Of a stretch of DNA of 64,000 nucleotides, positions 9,385 to 21,457 are shown piece after piece. The notes beneath the pieces were generated by a model, which did no database searches, had not been told where the DNA came from, and worked only from the letters and a program-made list of their open reading frames with translations. Both the position numbers and the translations under genes were made by a program. Each line of letters starts with the position of its first letter. The first letter of the stretch is position 1. This DNA comes from Lobosporangium transversale (lineage: Eukaryota > Mortierellomycota > Mortierellomycetes > Mortierellales > Mortierellaceae), in the NCBI RefSeq assembly GCF_002105155.1, contig NW_019029047.1, forward strand, positions 47,501-111,500. The letters are read 5' to 3'.

Positions 9385-12300
9385 ATGTTTGGCAACACCA
9401 ATTCTCTGTCACGCAGTGCACTCTCGCCTGCACAGGCTCTGAGACTCTTTGACTTGTACATGCAAGGCACTCGCACCATAGACGACGATCGCATCCTAGT
9501 GACAGAGCTATGCCTCGATGCTGACTCTGTACTGTCTCGTATTCAGAAGCCTTGGAAAAAGTCCTTTGCTTCAATGACTTCAACCTCTTCGACCTCTTCA
9601 GGTTCTAATGAAGACATGGTATTGCGCCAAGGTATTGGCTCAGCCTACTATGAACTTGCTCGCTTATTTGAGCAATTGGGTCACTCAGCTGATGCACAGA
9701 GACGAGACAAGAAGGCAGAGAAATGGGGATACATCCAAGGGAGCAACGACAACAACGACACCAATAACAGCAATGTCACTGCTAACCAACAAGTCAACGG
9801 ACCCAGTGGTAGCAAATTGAGTAAGGTGATGGAAACAGTGCAATTCGCACCAGTACAGGCCATTGCAACTATATCAAAGGACATATTCAACCACAATGAA
9901 TCTCCAACAGTCATCAGGTACAACTTATCAGATGCCGATGCAAGTCTGGATGATATTTACCAGCTTGCATATTGTCTCAGTCTGCTTCATATGACTCCTA
10001 TCCAAACAAACGATCTTAATAGGCTTGAGAAAGAGTGGTATCAGGCCATATCAAGCAATCAGGATGAACATGGTCGATTGCGTAAGCTGGGATCGGATGT
10101 GGTTGAACTGTTTATCAGCGATGAGATTAAGGCCGAAGCTACTGTTGCTGAGGTTGTGGCTCTGGCGCCAGGTCTTGACCAAACACAGTTCAGAGCACTA
10201 CTTGCGGCTTTGATCAATGACATCAGCCATAACATCATGCTGGGGATTCATTTACTGGAAGGACTGGCTCAGTTGATGCAACATGCTCCTCTTGGATACC
10301 TCGACTCGGATGACCTTGTCTCAATCCTCAATACTCTCAATTCTCGCTTGCAAAGCACACATACTCAATCTGGAGATCATCTATATCACCTCTCATCTAC
10401 AGTCTCACATGTCCTCGATGCCATGGTCAACAACCAGGTCAAGGGTCTGAAGCGAGAACAACTCCATGAGCCACTTGCAGTATACCTCAAAGGATTGAAA
10501 GAGAGTTCAGACCCTCATCTAGTCTATCAGTCAGCTTATGCTTTCCAAGCACTATTGCACATTCCAGACGACGAATCGACAGTGCAAGGTATTCTCCGAC
10601 GGACATCAGCAGTACTCCGAGGAGTGTTTGGAGTAGTGAGTGCAGTCAAAGACATGGATATGAATGCCTTTATGGATGAGATAAGCAACATCCAGAAAGG
10701 ACTTCCATCAGTGACAGATATCATGGACAAGAGCCTAGAGGTGTACAAAGGAACAACATCACTCTATGAGAGTGGAGTGGCGTTCAGAGAGTGTATGGAA
10801 GAAGGACTCAGCTTCAGTCGCAAGTCAGGATGGTATCCAGCACTTCGAGTAGCTGATGGACTACTGCAGAGAGGCGAGCTGACCAAGTTCAAGACTCTTG
10901 TGTGTGAAGTGTCCTGTCGAAATGAAGCAGCATTCCAATGGGGACTCTGTCAGATGTTGGGACAGGTTGCAGCAGATACAAAGTGGAGCATGGATATTCG
11001 GCAAGATGCCGTCACATTCCTAGGAGAGATATACAGGAATGACAAGGAGTGGGGACAGCATATACGCATTAAGCAATGGATCATAAATATCCTTAGACAA
11101 CTATCCTCGTTACCACCAGATGGTTTCCAAGGCATGTGTTCCATTCTTGTATGGATAATGTTTGGTGACAATGAGGCTAAACATTTTATACTAACCCACG
11201 TACTCTATACATGTTTTTGCTCCTTCTTTCTGTTCACATTTATTTTAGCTGCAAACACTCTTTTGAATGATCTCAAGGTGGATGGAGGTGACCAAAAACA
11301 GGAGCTATACAGGACCTCTCTTCAAGAGCCATTGATCCAGTTCTCCTCTGTTGCTACACTCTCTCGACCTAAATCTTCACACCTACTTGATCGTGCACAG
11401 AAGAAGCCAGATGTTGAGGATAACCTACGGAAACTAAAGAGACGGCGGATAGATGCTGGGAGTACCCAAAGCTTCTATGTTCAACAATATGCCAAAGCAA
11501 GTCCTCAAGCGAGCGATGACGAGCGGTTCTTGTTGATGGACAAAGTGAAAGAGTTCCTAGACAGCAAGCAGAAAGTGATGCTTGTGCAAGGAGAATCAGG
11601 AGCAGGCAAATCCACATTCAACAGCACTCTAGAGCGTATGCTTTGGGAGACATATCAAGAGAGACATGGTCGGATTCCACTGTTCATCAACCTTCCAGCC
11701 ATCGACAAGCCAGAGAAGGATCTGGTTGCAAAGCAACTGCGAGACTACAGTTTCATAGACTCAGAGATTAAGGAACTGAAGATGAGTCGGTCATTTGTGT
11801 TGATCTGTGATGGATATGATGAGAGCATGCAGACCAACAACCTGTATGCATCCAACCAACTGAATAAGGCTGGCGAGTGGGAATGTCAGATGGTGATCAG
11901 CTGTCGCAGTGAGTATCTTGGATCGGACTATCGAGATCGATTTCAACCTATGGACCGTAATCACCAAGCAGATAGTGGATTGTTCCAAGAGGCAGTGATT
12001 GTGCCATTCTCAGAGGCACAGATTGAAGACTATATCGAGCAATATGTAGAATCTATGGATCTGCTGTGGGGTGTGGAGGACTATAAGCGCGCACTCAAGA
12101 TGGTCCCTAGCCTACAAGAGCTTGTGAAGAACCCATTCATACTGTCGATGTCACTTGAAGTACTTCCGCGGATGGTGGATCCGGGTCGAGAGATCACCAA
12201 GAGCAAAATCAAGCGGGTCACGTTGTATGACCAATTTGTTGAGCAGTGGCTTGAACGAGGCAAGAAGCGACTAAGCGAGACATTAAGACCAGAAGATAGA

Positions 12301-15300
12301 AGGATGTTCAGAGTGTTGACAGATGAAGGGTTTGCACAGAATGGAATTAAATACCTGACAGAGCTGGCTATAGCGATCTATAAGCATCAAGATGGCAACC
12401 CAGTGGTGGAGTACTCACAATTCAAGGATATCGGTACATGGAAAGAAGCGTACTTCAGCAAAGGGAATAGAAGGAATTTGCTACGTGAGGCTTCACCGCT
12501 CACTCGCACAGGCAATCAATATCGGTTTCTGCATCGATCTATTCTGGAGTACTGTCTAGTACGATCGATGTTTGAACCTCAACCGATGATGAGTACGTCT
12601 GTAAACGATGGAGAAGCAAAGGTGACTACACCGCCACCGTCTCGTCGACAGAGTATTAGTTCGATGTTCAGTTTCGAAGGCATGGATATCAAAGGGAGCG
12701 AGCAAGAAGTGGAAGTGGTCAAAGTTGATGAGACATTACCTTTAGTATGGAGGAGTTTTGTAGATGAGCCATCTATTCTTCAGTTCCTGGAGGATCGTGT
12801 CCGTCTTGAGGCGGTGTTTAGACAGCAGTTGTATGGATATGTAGAGCTCTCAAAGAGTGATAGCAAGTGGCGGATAGCAGCAGCGAATGCGATGACTATT
12901 TGATCCGATCAGGCGAGTCATTTATCGGAGCAGACCTGCGAGGCATTCCGATTCCAGGAGCAGATGTCAGCCATGGTATTTTTGAGTATACGCAGCTGCA
13001 AGGAGCAGATCTGAGGAAGGTCAACTTACGGAAATGTTGGCTTCGTTCAGCAAACCTGAGTGGAGCAAAGATGGCAGGGATACAGTTTGGCGAATGGCCA
13101 CTTCTTGAAGCCATTGGCAAGGTATTTGATGGGGCATATTCACCTGATGGCAAGACACTCGCTGCAGCTATCAGAAACGGATCAGATAGCAATTCAATCA
13201 TCGTGTATGACACATCAACATGGGAGAAGCTTTTTGCTTTGAAGGACGATGTAACTACCTACAGTCTTTTATACTCACCAGACAGCAGATATATTGCCTC
13301 CTGGCACTATAACGAAAGCGTAGTTCTAATTTGGGATGCAGGATCGGGAGCATTGGTTCACAGATTGGTGGGCCATACAGGGCGTGTCTACTGTGTAGCG
13401 TACTCGCCAAGCGGGAACGATCTTGCTTCAGCTAGCGATGATGGCTCAGTGCGAATGTGGGATACCCAATCAGGCGTTCTCAAATTTATGTTAGAGGGTC
13501 ATACTGATGCTGTGAGGAGTATGGCATATTCACCTGATGGAAAGCAGATTGCAACTGGCGGTAAAGACATGACATTACGGCTATGGGATGCGACATCAGG
13601 GCAACAGTCGATGTTGCTGATGGACCATGAGAGATGGATTGGGCAAATTGAGTATTCACCTAATGGTCAGGAAATCATAACTCGTTGTTTGGAAGATTGC
13701 TGGCTGCATGTGTGGGATGTTGGATCAGGTCAAAAGAAGTTTATCTTGGAGCATGGTTATCATGTCGTAGGGATACAGTACTCACCTAATGGGAAGTTTG
13801 CTGCCTCGTTCACCCGGACGGAGATATATCAGTGGGATATGCAAACAGGGCAAGTCATTCATACTTTTGGTAAAGAATTTTTTGGTATCAAAGATCTAAA
13901 GTATTCACCAAACGAAGAAACGATAGCTGTTTGCGATCAGAGCAACACAATATGGCTTTGGGATGCGAGATCAGGCCAACTCATGAATACCTTCTACGGT
14001 CACTCTGATTGGATAAAATGCTTGGCATATTCACCAAACAACCACCAGATTGCGTCCTTCAGTAGAGACAAAACGATACGTCTATGGGATACTCGGCCAC
14101 AACAATCCAGTCACGACTTACATAGCTATTCAGCAAGCATCCTTGGCATAACGAGCTCGCCGGATGGGCAGCAAATAGCTTCACGCAGTCAGGACCGAAC
14201 AGTGCGTATGTGGGATGCAAGGACAGGACAGTCCATCTACACTTTGCAATGCTCCGGTAAAGATATAAAAGATATCAAGTATTCACCTGATGGCCGGTTG
14301 CTTGCCTCTCGCCATTATTCTCCACGCGTCTATCTTTGGGATGTCCGAACAGGCGTACCCGTTCACACTTTGGAGCTACAAGGTGAAGGTGCTGATGATA
14401 TCAATTCCTTTGATTTCTCACCTATTGGTCACCAAATTGCCTGTGGTCATGTATCTGGAAGAGTGACTATATGGGACACACAAACAGGAGAGCTCATCCG
14501 CACACTACATGGCCACAAAACAGAGATGCATAATGTGGTGTTCTCACCTAATGGCGACCAGATTGCTTCGTACGATGGCGGTGGAAACATCATAGTCTGG
14601 AAAGCTCAATCAGGGGAACTCCAGCATGAAGTGAGTGATGAAGTGAGTGATAGAGCAATCTGGTACTCTTATATCGCATACACGCCTGACAGCCGGAAGA
14701 TAGTGTTGTGGAACCGCTCTAGTCTCGACAGCTGGAAAGTATGGAGTGCAGGAACGGGTGGGATATGTTACGAAACACAGTTTGACGATAGTCTAAATTG
14801 TGTAGCACTTTCACCATGCAGTCAACAGATGGCTGTTGGACATTGGGAAGGGCTGGTTAGTGTGGGGGATATTGAAACAGGGTCAATACTATGGGTGCTT
14901 GAAGGACATATTAGCACGATTACTGATATTGCTTATTCGCCTGATGGAAGATACATTGCCTCAAGCAGTGAGGACATGACAGTGCGAGTGTGGGATCCGA
15001 AATCAGGCCAGTGTTTGATTGTAATCCCATGTGAAGGTGGTTATGCTAATACGTTTGTATGGAATGCCTCTAAAGAGGGCCACTATCTGGTTACAGGCTG
15101 TGAGGATGGTTCTATCCGGATGTGGCAGATTGTGAAGGAGAATGAGGAATACCAATACCACCTAAAGTGGAGCACCAGACAAACGACCCTTAATGCAAAC
15201 AATGCTCGTATTCACTCTGTAGGTGGGTTGAGTGAAGTCAACAGGAAGCTCCTAATGCAACGTGGAGCTATAGAGGAGCAACCCTCCTCTTTAGCTGTAC

Positions 15301-15617
15301 AAGAGGCGATCAAGAGTGTAGGAACGCCACCAATAGCATCCAAGGCAAAGAGTGGGTCCAGTCAAGTGGGTCATTATCAAGAACCATCACCGATAGCATA
15401 TTTAAATGCAGGTTTAGAGGCAGATTTAGAGGTAGAAGATCTGAGGGAAGAAGCACGATTGACAAGGCTGACAGAAATGAGCCAATCGATCGGAGGCTAC
15501 CGGCTCAAATGCAGAGCTTGCAATGAATGTAGCATTGCACATGTCATTTCATGCGAGCCTTGTGAGTCCAGAGTCAAGAGGGTAGATAGACACGAAGTCG
15601 TCCAGGATATAGAATAA
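9385..15617 (+). pseudogene. NLR-like gene A: helical N-term, NACHT, pentapeptide, WD40; frameshifted
   Basis: Exons are 9385-11131 and 11249-15617. Residues 1 to about 583 form a helical, probably repeat-type N-terminal region with an Asn-rich insert. A NACHT NTPase follows: Walker A GESGAGKST near 11593 and a Walker B-like FVLICDGYDES near 11793. Next come a pentapeptide stretch (FIGADLRGIPIPGADVSHG, near 12918), about fourteen WD40 repeats (SPDG...LWD) and a Cys-rich tail (CRACNECSIAHVISCEPC). Such proteins act in the cytosol as sensors, with the NTPase switching on oligomerisation (family knowledge). The reading frame breaks at 12899-12901: TTT here, TTTT in gene B, giving TGA right after AANAMTI. 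The intron donor is GC (gcatgt at 11132) where B has GT, and the intron lacks stops, so it could be retained as 39 extra, partly hydrophobic residues. Probably a pseudogene, or two separate half-proteins. Confidence 0.85.
11132..11248 (+). other. 117-base intron of NLR gene A with GC donor
   Basis: It aligns with the 117-base intron of gene B (56604-56488), which has a normal gtatgt donor and an in-frame stop. Here the donor is gcatgt and the acceptor ttttag. Splicing joins GGTTTCCAAG to CTGCAAACACT (GFQ-AAN), the same junction as in B. GC-AG introns do occur, so it may still splice. Confidence 0.8.
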
Positions 15618-16170
15618 AGTGCAAATATTGCCTCTTTACAATCACACAATAAAAAAGAAAGTGCCTCTTGAATAAGATAAGATAGCTTGAGAATGTTGTA
15701 TTTATAGCAGAATGTGTAGTAACTACATCTATATATTAGAGGTCTGAACAATCCCACTCTGCAGGAGTCAAGTATACCGCATCACCACTTTCAACGCTCC
15801 ACAGCTGCTGTAGTGATCCTGCAAGGCAAGAAGTATGGGTACATCTTCTGGCTCTTTGGCTTAATCTCTATTTCTATTTTCATTTCTATTTTCATTTTTA
15901 TTTTCATTTTTATATTGGTTAAAAAAAGTTCTGATGGGTCAAGCCCATACGGATAAAGATAAAAGTACAGACTTTGTTAGTGTCAAACGGCTTATTCATA
16001 TTCATAGGTTGTATAATGAACCACTCTGTGATTTTATCGAGTACCCATGTTTTGTCCACAATCACCGCTTTGCCATTCAACTTTGAGCATAGAGGTGATC
16101 GGAGATGGAGGTATTACCTCAAGTTAAGCGGGATCTTGCCTTCACCCTATCATTCACCACAGTGACACAA
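15618..16170. other. 3' flank of NLR gene A and spacer
   Basis: The first roughly 210 bases are an inverted match to 51900-52147 (shared blocks such as attgttc-gacctct and agcagctgt). After that come T-rich repeats (ttctattttcattttta) and a stretch with no clear frame. Confidence 0.6.
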
Positions 16171-16244
16171 TTATTTTTTTTTCTTTGAAGCGAAGTACAT
16201 TGGTTGGCCATTAACTCTTTGCTTTACTATGCTATCGTACGCAG

Positions 16245-16283
<39 letters not shown>

Positions 16284-16560
16284 CAAAACTGATACCATCC
16301 GTAGATGATCCTGCTGTTGATAGAATTTCGTTCCCATCTTCCGGGATGATTCCATGATATGTCGTCGTCTGGGAAGAGAGGCTGCGTCTAATGCTGCAAC
16401 ATCTCAAGTTCAGTCTTGATGCCTTGGAGGACAATTCGATCCTGACCGTGATCTGGTTCAGCACATGTCATTCCCATCAGCTTCAGCTGATCCACTTCAT
16501 TGAACTGTTGTATCATCTTGATCTCCATCCCCATCTGAAGATCTTGACGCATCAATGCAT
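16171..16560 (-). pseudogene. Degenerate coding fragment with Met/Gln-rich coiled-coil sequence
   Basis: Reading in reverse from 16555, an ATG opens MRQDLQMGMEIKMIQQFNEV and continues through TCAEPDHGQDRIVLQ to a stop at about 16391. This is a helical, coiled-coil-like peptide of some 54 residues. It lies immediately after copy 2 of the 150-bp repeat, in the position where copy 1 has the Fanzor relic. Past the stop is a T run of more than 30 bases (16250-16282). I do not recognise the protein; it looks like the 5' part of a broken gene. Confidence 0.4.
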
Positions 16561-16698
16561 GTTGCGATTGGCAGCCATTTATATATTTTTACTATAGCTA
16601 AGATATTTGCCCTTGTTTTCTAACAAAGATCCTTGATTACAATAAAGATATCTTTCTTTCGTTCTCGTTACTTGTTAAGATCCCAGCATATTCCAGAG
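16559..16698 (-). repeat. Shared 150-bp 5'-flank repeat, copy 2
   Basis: It aligns with 7399-7545 in the same orientation. In the minus sense it ends tatataaatggctgccaat, followed within a few bases by an ATG, so it may still hold a TATA box and transcription start. Confidence 0.8.
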
Positions 16699-17869
16699 TC
16701 ACTATGTTTGGATTTATGCCTTTATATTTATTTTTGATCTTTGCTATGCTATTGTTTCTGAGCTACGTATTTCCTCGCGGCGCTTGAAAACTATGGAGGA
16801 GATGGATGGCTATGGTGATACATAAGTCTATACTAACTGCGGTTGTTCTCATCGCTGGATGTTTGGGAGTACTATTTTATGGGCTAATAGCGTCAAGGAA
16901 GTTGTACGGTTGTACTTTGGCTCGAGTTCACTAACCATTACCCCATTTTTCCCTCTCCTCTCTACACCTCCTTCCTCTATCCAGCTTTAGGTAATGTATA
17001 GCTGAGCAGGATCACCCTTCGGATAGACAACCACTGCTACTCACTAGTGAGATGGCAAATGGTCACAAGTGAGTGAGTAGGAATATCGATTCATCCTATC
17101 GGACTGGTGACAACAGTTGAGGCATACAAGGATAATCCAGATGATGACAAATATGTCAGGGATGATGAAGGGACGTTGGCTCGATATCAGGCTAGTCTTT
17201 AAGAGATAAGGACCCCTAGGACGTGGCCGGCGCTTGCCGTAAACATTTATTATGATAGTTTCGCAACAAATAAATAAATAAATAAAAAAGAGGCTTTACT
17301 GGGGTAGCAAGTATAGTTCAATCATTTCATATTTGTTTCTTTATTCATGACCTTTTGTTCTTTACATTCCTTTTGAAGGAGGCATCGCCATTTCTGACCC
17401 TTTACCGTGAAGGAGAAGAGGAAGTCCGACTCCCTAAATTATCCACAAGCAAAAGTGGGGTACCATGTTTTGAGAGGACTGGGGCTACCTTTTAGCTCTT
17501 CGCAAAAGAGGTGTGTGTACCTGTCTTTACTTCAAAAAAGAATAGCATTGCCAAGGTACAAAAGAATACTAAATCATGTAACAGGAACTCTTGCATTGAG
17601 GCTAAGAACCGACTAAAATGTAGAAGCAGAGATAAGCAAATGAAAAATGTTCCTCCGATTGTCAATTCCCAGGGCTACTGGTGCTCCATAGAACTTTCAG
17701 GCTGCTTTGCTTCCGGCCAAAGGATGCGAATGGACAGTACCCTTAAATGAAAGGACAATCAGGTAGAACATGCACGCAAAAGAGTTGATATTCAGATACA
17801 ACAAGGCTGTCAAGTTTGCAGGAGGGCCTTTGTATTTTTCTCACCTTGTTACACTGAATGGCGAAGCAG

Positions 17870-17900
<31 letters not shown>

Positions 17901-19400
17901 CGGAATGAGGAACTCTTCATCTTACCATCATCATCCATTGGATTATCACCAAGATGTCACAACATCAATACCAACAATTCCGAATTGTCACCATGGTTAA
18001 AAAAAAAGTTTATGTCAGGACTGGAAAGATTTCTGCAAGCAATGACAGCTCTTTAAGTTATGTGTGTCTGCAAGTCATTCGAGACGTGTCCTCTAATGCA
18101 TTGTGATTCAAATTGGATGGGAATCCCATGCCATTCCTCATAGATCCTAATGGCAACAGGTCAGGTTTGTTATTTATCATGGTGTCCTATGTGCCTTTTT
18201 GTACTTTATCGATTGCTTCGAGAGGATTCAATTCGTCAACGTTCTTTTTCTTTTTCTTTTTCTTTTTCTTTTTTTTTGTTCTTTGCTCTATTAGAATCGA
18301 ACCTTCATGGAGTGCATTCTATCTTGACAAGCTCCTGGATGTCACTACAGAAATACCACAGATCTGCAGCTGCAATTGCGACAGTAACAGTGACAGCAAC
18401 AGTAAAGCCGTCATTCATTTATCCTAGATCGAGAAAGCTGGTAAATTGGATTTCCTCCCAAGATGTCATGTTATCATTATCAGGTTTGGATCAGCCTTTC
18501 AACCAATCCCTTACTACTTACCAGAACGCACAAACCGAGTTGATCAAGCCTGAGCTTGAACAGATTAAAGCGTTATTGCGGAAGGTTAAAGTGAAGAGCG
18601 ATCAGATGATGCACCTACAATCGGAAATGCTTAGAATGCAAGCGACCATGATCAAAATGCAGTTGGAGCCCAAGGACGAGAAAATGGATGAACTGCAATG
18701 CTATGGGAGACCAAAAAGAAAGACGATGAAATGCTTAAACTGTAACTAGAAGGGTTAAGGAGAAGGATGATCAAATGCTTGAACTACAAAAGCAGGTCCT
18801 CGACAGGCCTAAGTGGCAAGTACACCCTTTTATATTGCCTCAAGTTAGAAATGGGAACGATCCCGGCTGTTGCTCGGACACGAGCCCCGAACCTGATTGA
18901 TGCCGCTATCGCTTATTTAATCACTTGTATGGGTGCGCTTTCCAAGGAGTATCAGGAGTTCTGGCAGTGTCATAGGCACTTAAGGCTAATACAAATTTGA
19001 CCAGATTGGATTTGTGGGAATAACTCAATTGGGAAAGAAAAAAAAATGATGGTGTCTGTCTTCCAACGACTAAAGAGCCATGATAGTGTAATGCTCTTTC
19101 TACTGCCTACCTGACTTTGAGTCTTTATTCGCTTTAGACTAGGTTGGTCATTGAGATTGTGTGGAAGTAGCATCCCGATACAACCTATGCAGACAAGTCA
19201 TATTTATCTTTTCTGCTGCTCATTCTACGGGGAAAAATTCGTTTCTACGATGTGGGATGTGCGATATGATATGGGTGCGCTTGCAATATCCATGTCATGT
19301 ACTAACTCCCATACCTTCCCATGGTTATGCTTCATTTGTTTTTCGCTACAGGAAGCTTTTTTTTTTTTTTTTTTTTCTTTTATTTTTTTAACAGTATGAA
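16699..19400. other. Gene debris: broken reading frames, no intact gene
   Basis: Several short plus-strand frames look once-coding but are broken by stops and poly(A)/poly(T) runs. Near 17770 is AKELIFRYNKAVKFAGGPLY; near 18530 is a coiled-coil stretch (ELEQIKALLRKVKVKSDQMM) that loses frame at about 18745 and resumes as DDQMLELQKQVLDRPKW near 18765. I recognise no family. It may be related to the helical fragment at 16171-16560. Confidence 0.45.
18477..18749 (+). pseudogene. Coiled-coil fragment
   Basis: This is the clearest part of the debris. It reads SGLDQPFNQSLTTYQNAQTE and then a Leu/Met-rich heptad-like helix (residues LIKPELEQIKALLRK, MLRMQATMIKMQLEPK). The frame ends at 18749, and similar DDQML sequence continues in another frame after an apparent indel. 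No start or partner exon could be fixed with confidence. Confidence 0.35.
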
Positions 19401-19558
19401 TCCAAAGCTGAAGAACTCTCACTCAAGTGATTCACTCTTCAAATGTGATAATCTCAACGTATTTTTGTTTAAAAGTTTCTTCCTCGGGATGGAAAGCATT
19501 ATGATAAACTATGGAAATCCCATCTATCGGCAGATCTCTTCTGCTAGGCTTTGTCTGA

Positions 19559-19589
<31 letters not shown>

Positions 19590-20926
19590 TCTCTCATTCT
19601 GATATAATTCAATATTTATACCTTTGCGGTCCGCCTTTAAAATGTTTTTTTTTTTTTTTTTTTTTTTTTTTGTTGTTGTTGTTGTTGTTTTTGTTTTTGT
19701 TTTTGTTTTTGTTGTCTCTATCGGAACATTGAGAGCCAAAAAAATAAAAAAAAAAATAAAAAAAAAAGTGACGTGACAGACAATGGCGCACTGTAGAGAA
19801 GTTATAAAGAAAAAAGAGCTTGTCTCGTTCTCGTTCACGTTTTCCTAATGTCTGTCTGTTTATTATAGCCAGTAAGCCAGTGATAAGAGATGATGAGATG
19901 AATAGCATTTATGTATATATATTATGTATTATATACAAGTAAAAGAAGCTTTTTCAGTGCCTTTGCTTTGCTTTGCATATAGATAGTCCCGATTGAAAGA
20001 TGATTCAACTCTGTAAACCACAGCCAGCGTGAAGAGAGGACGAGAATGATACATGACGCTGATATTATTTTCCGGATGTTCTATGAATAGGATGCTTCTC
20101 AAGAATAACTCTATTTGATTTGATTGCAAGAGAGTTAGTTCAGTTTGGAACTGATTTTTAAGCTGTACCTGGCCTGGCTACTTTTATGGGAAAGTGACAG
20201 AGCAAAGCAGACACGATGAGCTAAAATCAGATTGGCTGTTAAGGAAGCTCTTGTCACTGACTTTGATGTTTGTTTAGTCAAGGTTCAAGAGCAGTCAAAG
20301 GATGACTCTGCTTATGTTTATCTTTATCACGTTGTTTTCTCTATTCTATTACACAGACACAGAAAAAAAAAAAGAGCGCGCAAAAGCAATAAAAAGCAAA
20401 GGGCAAAAAAAAAGAAAAAAAAAGTATTTTGTCTTTCCACAGTCACAATTGGTTCACCTTGATCGTTCACAAGCATCATTTTCTTTCATTTCCATTTCCT
20501 AACCGCTTCCGTCGTTTTTTTCTTCACGCTTTCGCGTTTTTTTTCTTTTTTTCTTTTTTTTCTTTTTTATTAGGACCTTCTGCAAAAAAAAAAAAAAAAA
20601 AAAAAACACACACAAGTTCATCAAAAGGGTCAGTCTACCTCCCTACGACTCGTTTTTTTTTTTTTTTGTTTTTTTTTAAAAATATTTTTCTTTTTACTAA
20701 TCTAATCCATGTATGCATAAAGACAATGTGTGTATGTGTGTTGTTGTTGTTGTGAGGTAACGGTGACGGCTCTAGACCTTCCATGGAACGCGAAAAACTT
20801 ATTTTTTTTTTTTTTTTTTTCTCTTTTTCTTTTTTCCTTTTTTTTTTTTTTCAAAAAAAAAAAAAAGTCCATCAATAAAATCATAATTTAAAAAAAAAAA
20901 AGAAAGAAAAAAAAAAAACAATTAGT
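19401..20926. other. AT-rich spacer with many homopolymer runs
   Basis: There are poly(A) and poly(T) tracts of 20 or more bases at about 19559-19586, 19645-19670, 20584-20605 and 20801-20851, and short arrays such as tgt (19671-19690) and gtttttgtttttg. No gene is supported. The last 200 bases probably include the 5' region of the AT-hook gene. Confidence 0.6.
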
Positions 20927-21457
20927 TTGCAGGCAGCAATCAGGCACTCGATGACTTCACGCGAGAATGGAACACACAGGACTGCAGGAGAATTAACTGC
21001 TACTGCACCTGGCTCTGGCTCTCGTGTAACAACAACGGCAAGTGCGGCTGCGAATGGAACTGGAACTGGAGCTGGAGCTGGAACTGCGACTATACCCGCT
21101 GCCACCTCTTCTGCCGCGTCTGTGACCAACGAGGGTCTGGAGCCCCGTAAACGTGGACGACCAAGGAAAAAACCACTGGATTCTCAAACACCCGTCAAGG
21201 CTCTTTATCCCCCAGCAGAGCCCCGAAAGCGCGGTCGACCTAGAAAAAACCCTGTGGATTCACCCATGAATGCGTCTTCTTCTTCATCTTCGTCTCATGC
21301 TCATCCTTCCAATGCTGAATCCATCCCACCAGGAGAGCCCCGTAAGCGAGGACGTCCTAAAAAAGAGGGTCAGGAACCTTTGACAGCACCTCCGACGACT
21401 CTATCTGAAGCAGAACCACGCAAGCGTGGAAGACCTAGTCATTCTCTTCATGGTTAA
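20927..21457 (+). CDS. Small protein with four AT-hooks
   Basis: The 176-residue product carries four near-identical AT-hook cores, PRKRGRP, at residues 73-79, 99-105, 138-144 and 164-170, spaced by Ser/Pro/Ala-rich linkers. AT-hooks insert Arg-Gly-Arg-Pro into the minor groove of AT-rich DNA, so a nuclear chromatin or transcription role of the HMGA type is likely (family knowledge). Residues 1-70 are low complexity (Thr/Ala/Gly). The second Met, at 20951 (MTSREN), may be the true start; an acceptor-like ttgcag at 20925 would also allow an upstream exon. There is no other domain. Four hooks in 176 residues suit the very AT-rich spacers here, but the target is unknown. Confidence 0.75.
   Translation: MQAAIRHSMTSRENGTHRTAGELTATAPGSGSRVTTTASAAANGTGTGAGAGTATIPAATSSAASVTNEGLEPRKRGRPRKKPLDSQTPVKALYPPAEPRKRGRPRKNPVDSPMNASSSSSSSHAHPSNAESIPPGEPRKRGRPKKEGQEPLTAPPTTLSEAEPRKRGRPSHSLHG

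Noticed and set aside
12867-15617. A separate WD40 gene starting at the Met at 12867
   Set aside because: The first residues (MADSSSECDDY) are an out-of-frame reading of the NACHT gene's end. Comparison with gene B shows the true frame enters after AANAMTI, so this is the second half of a broken gene.
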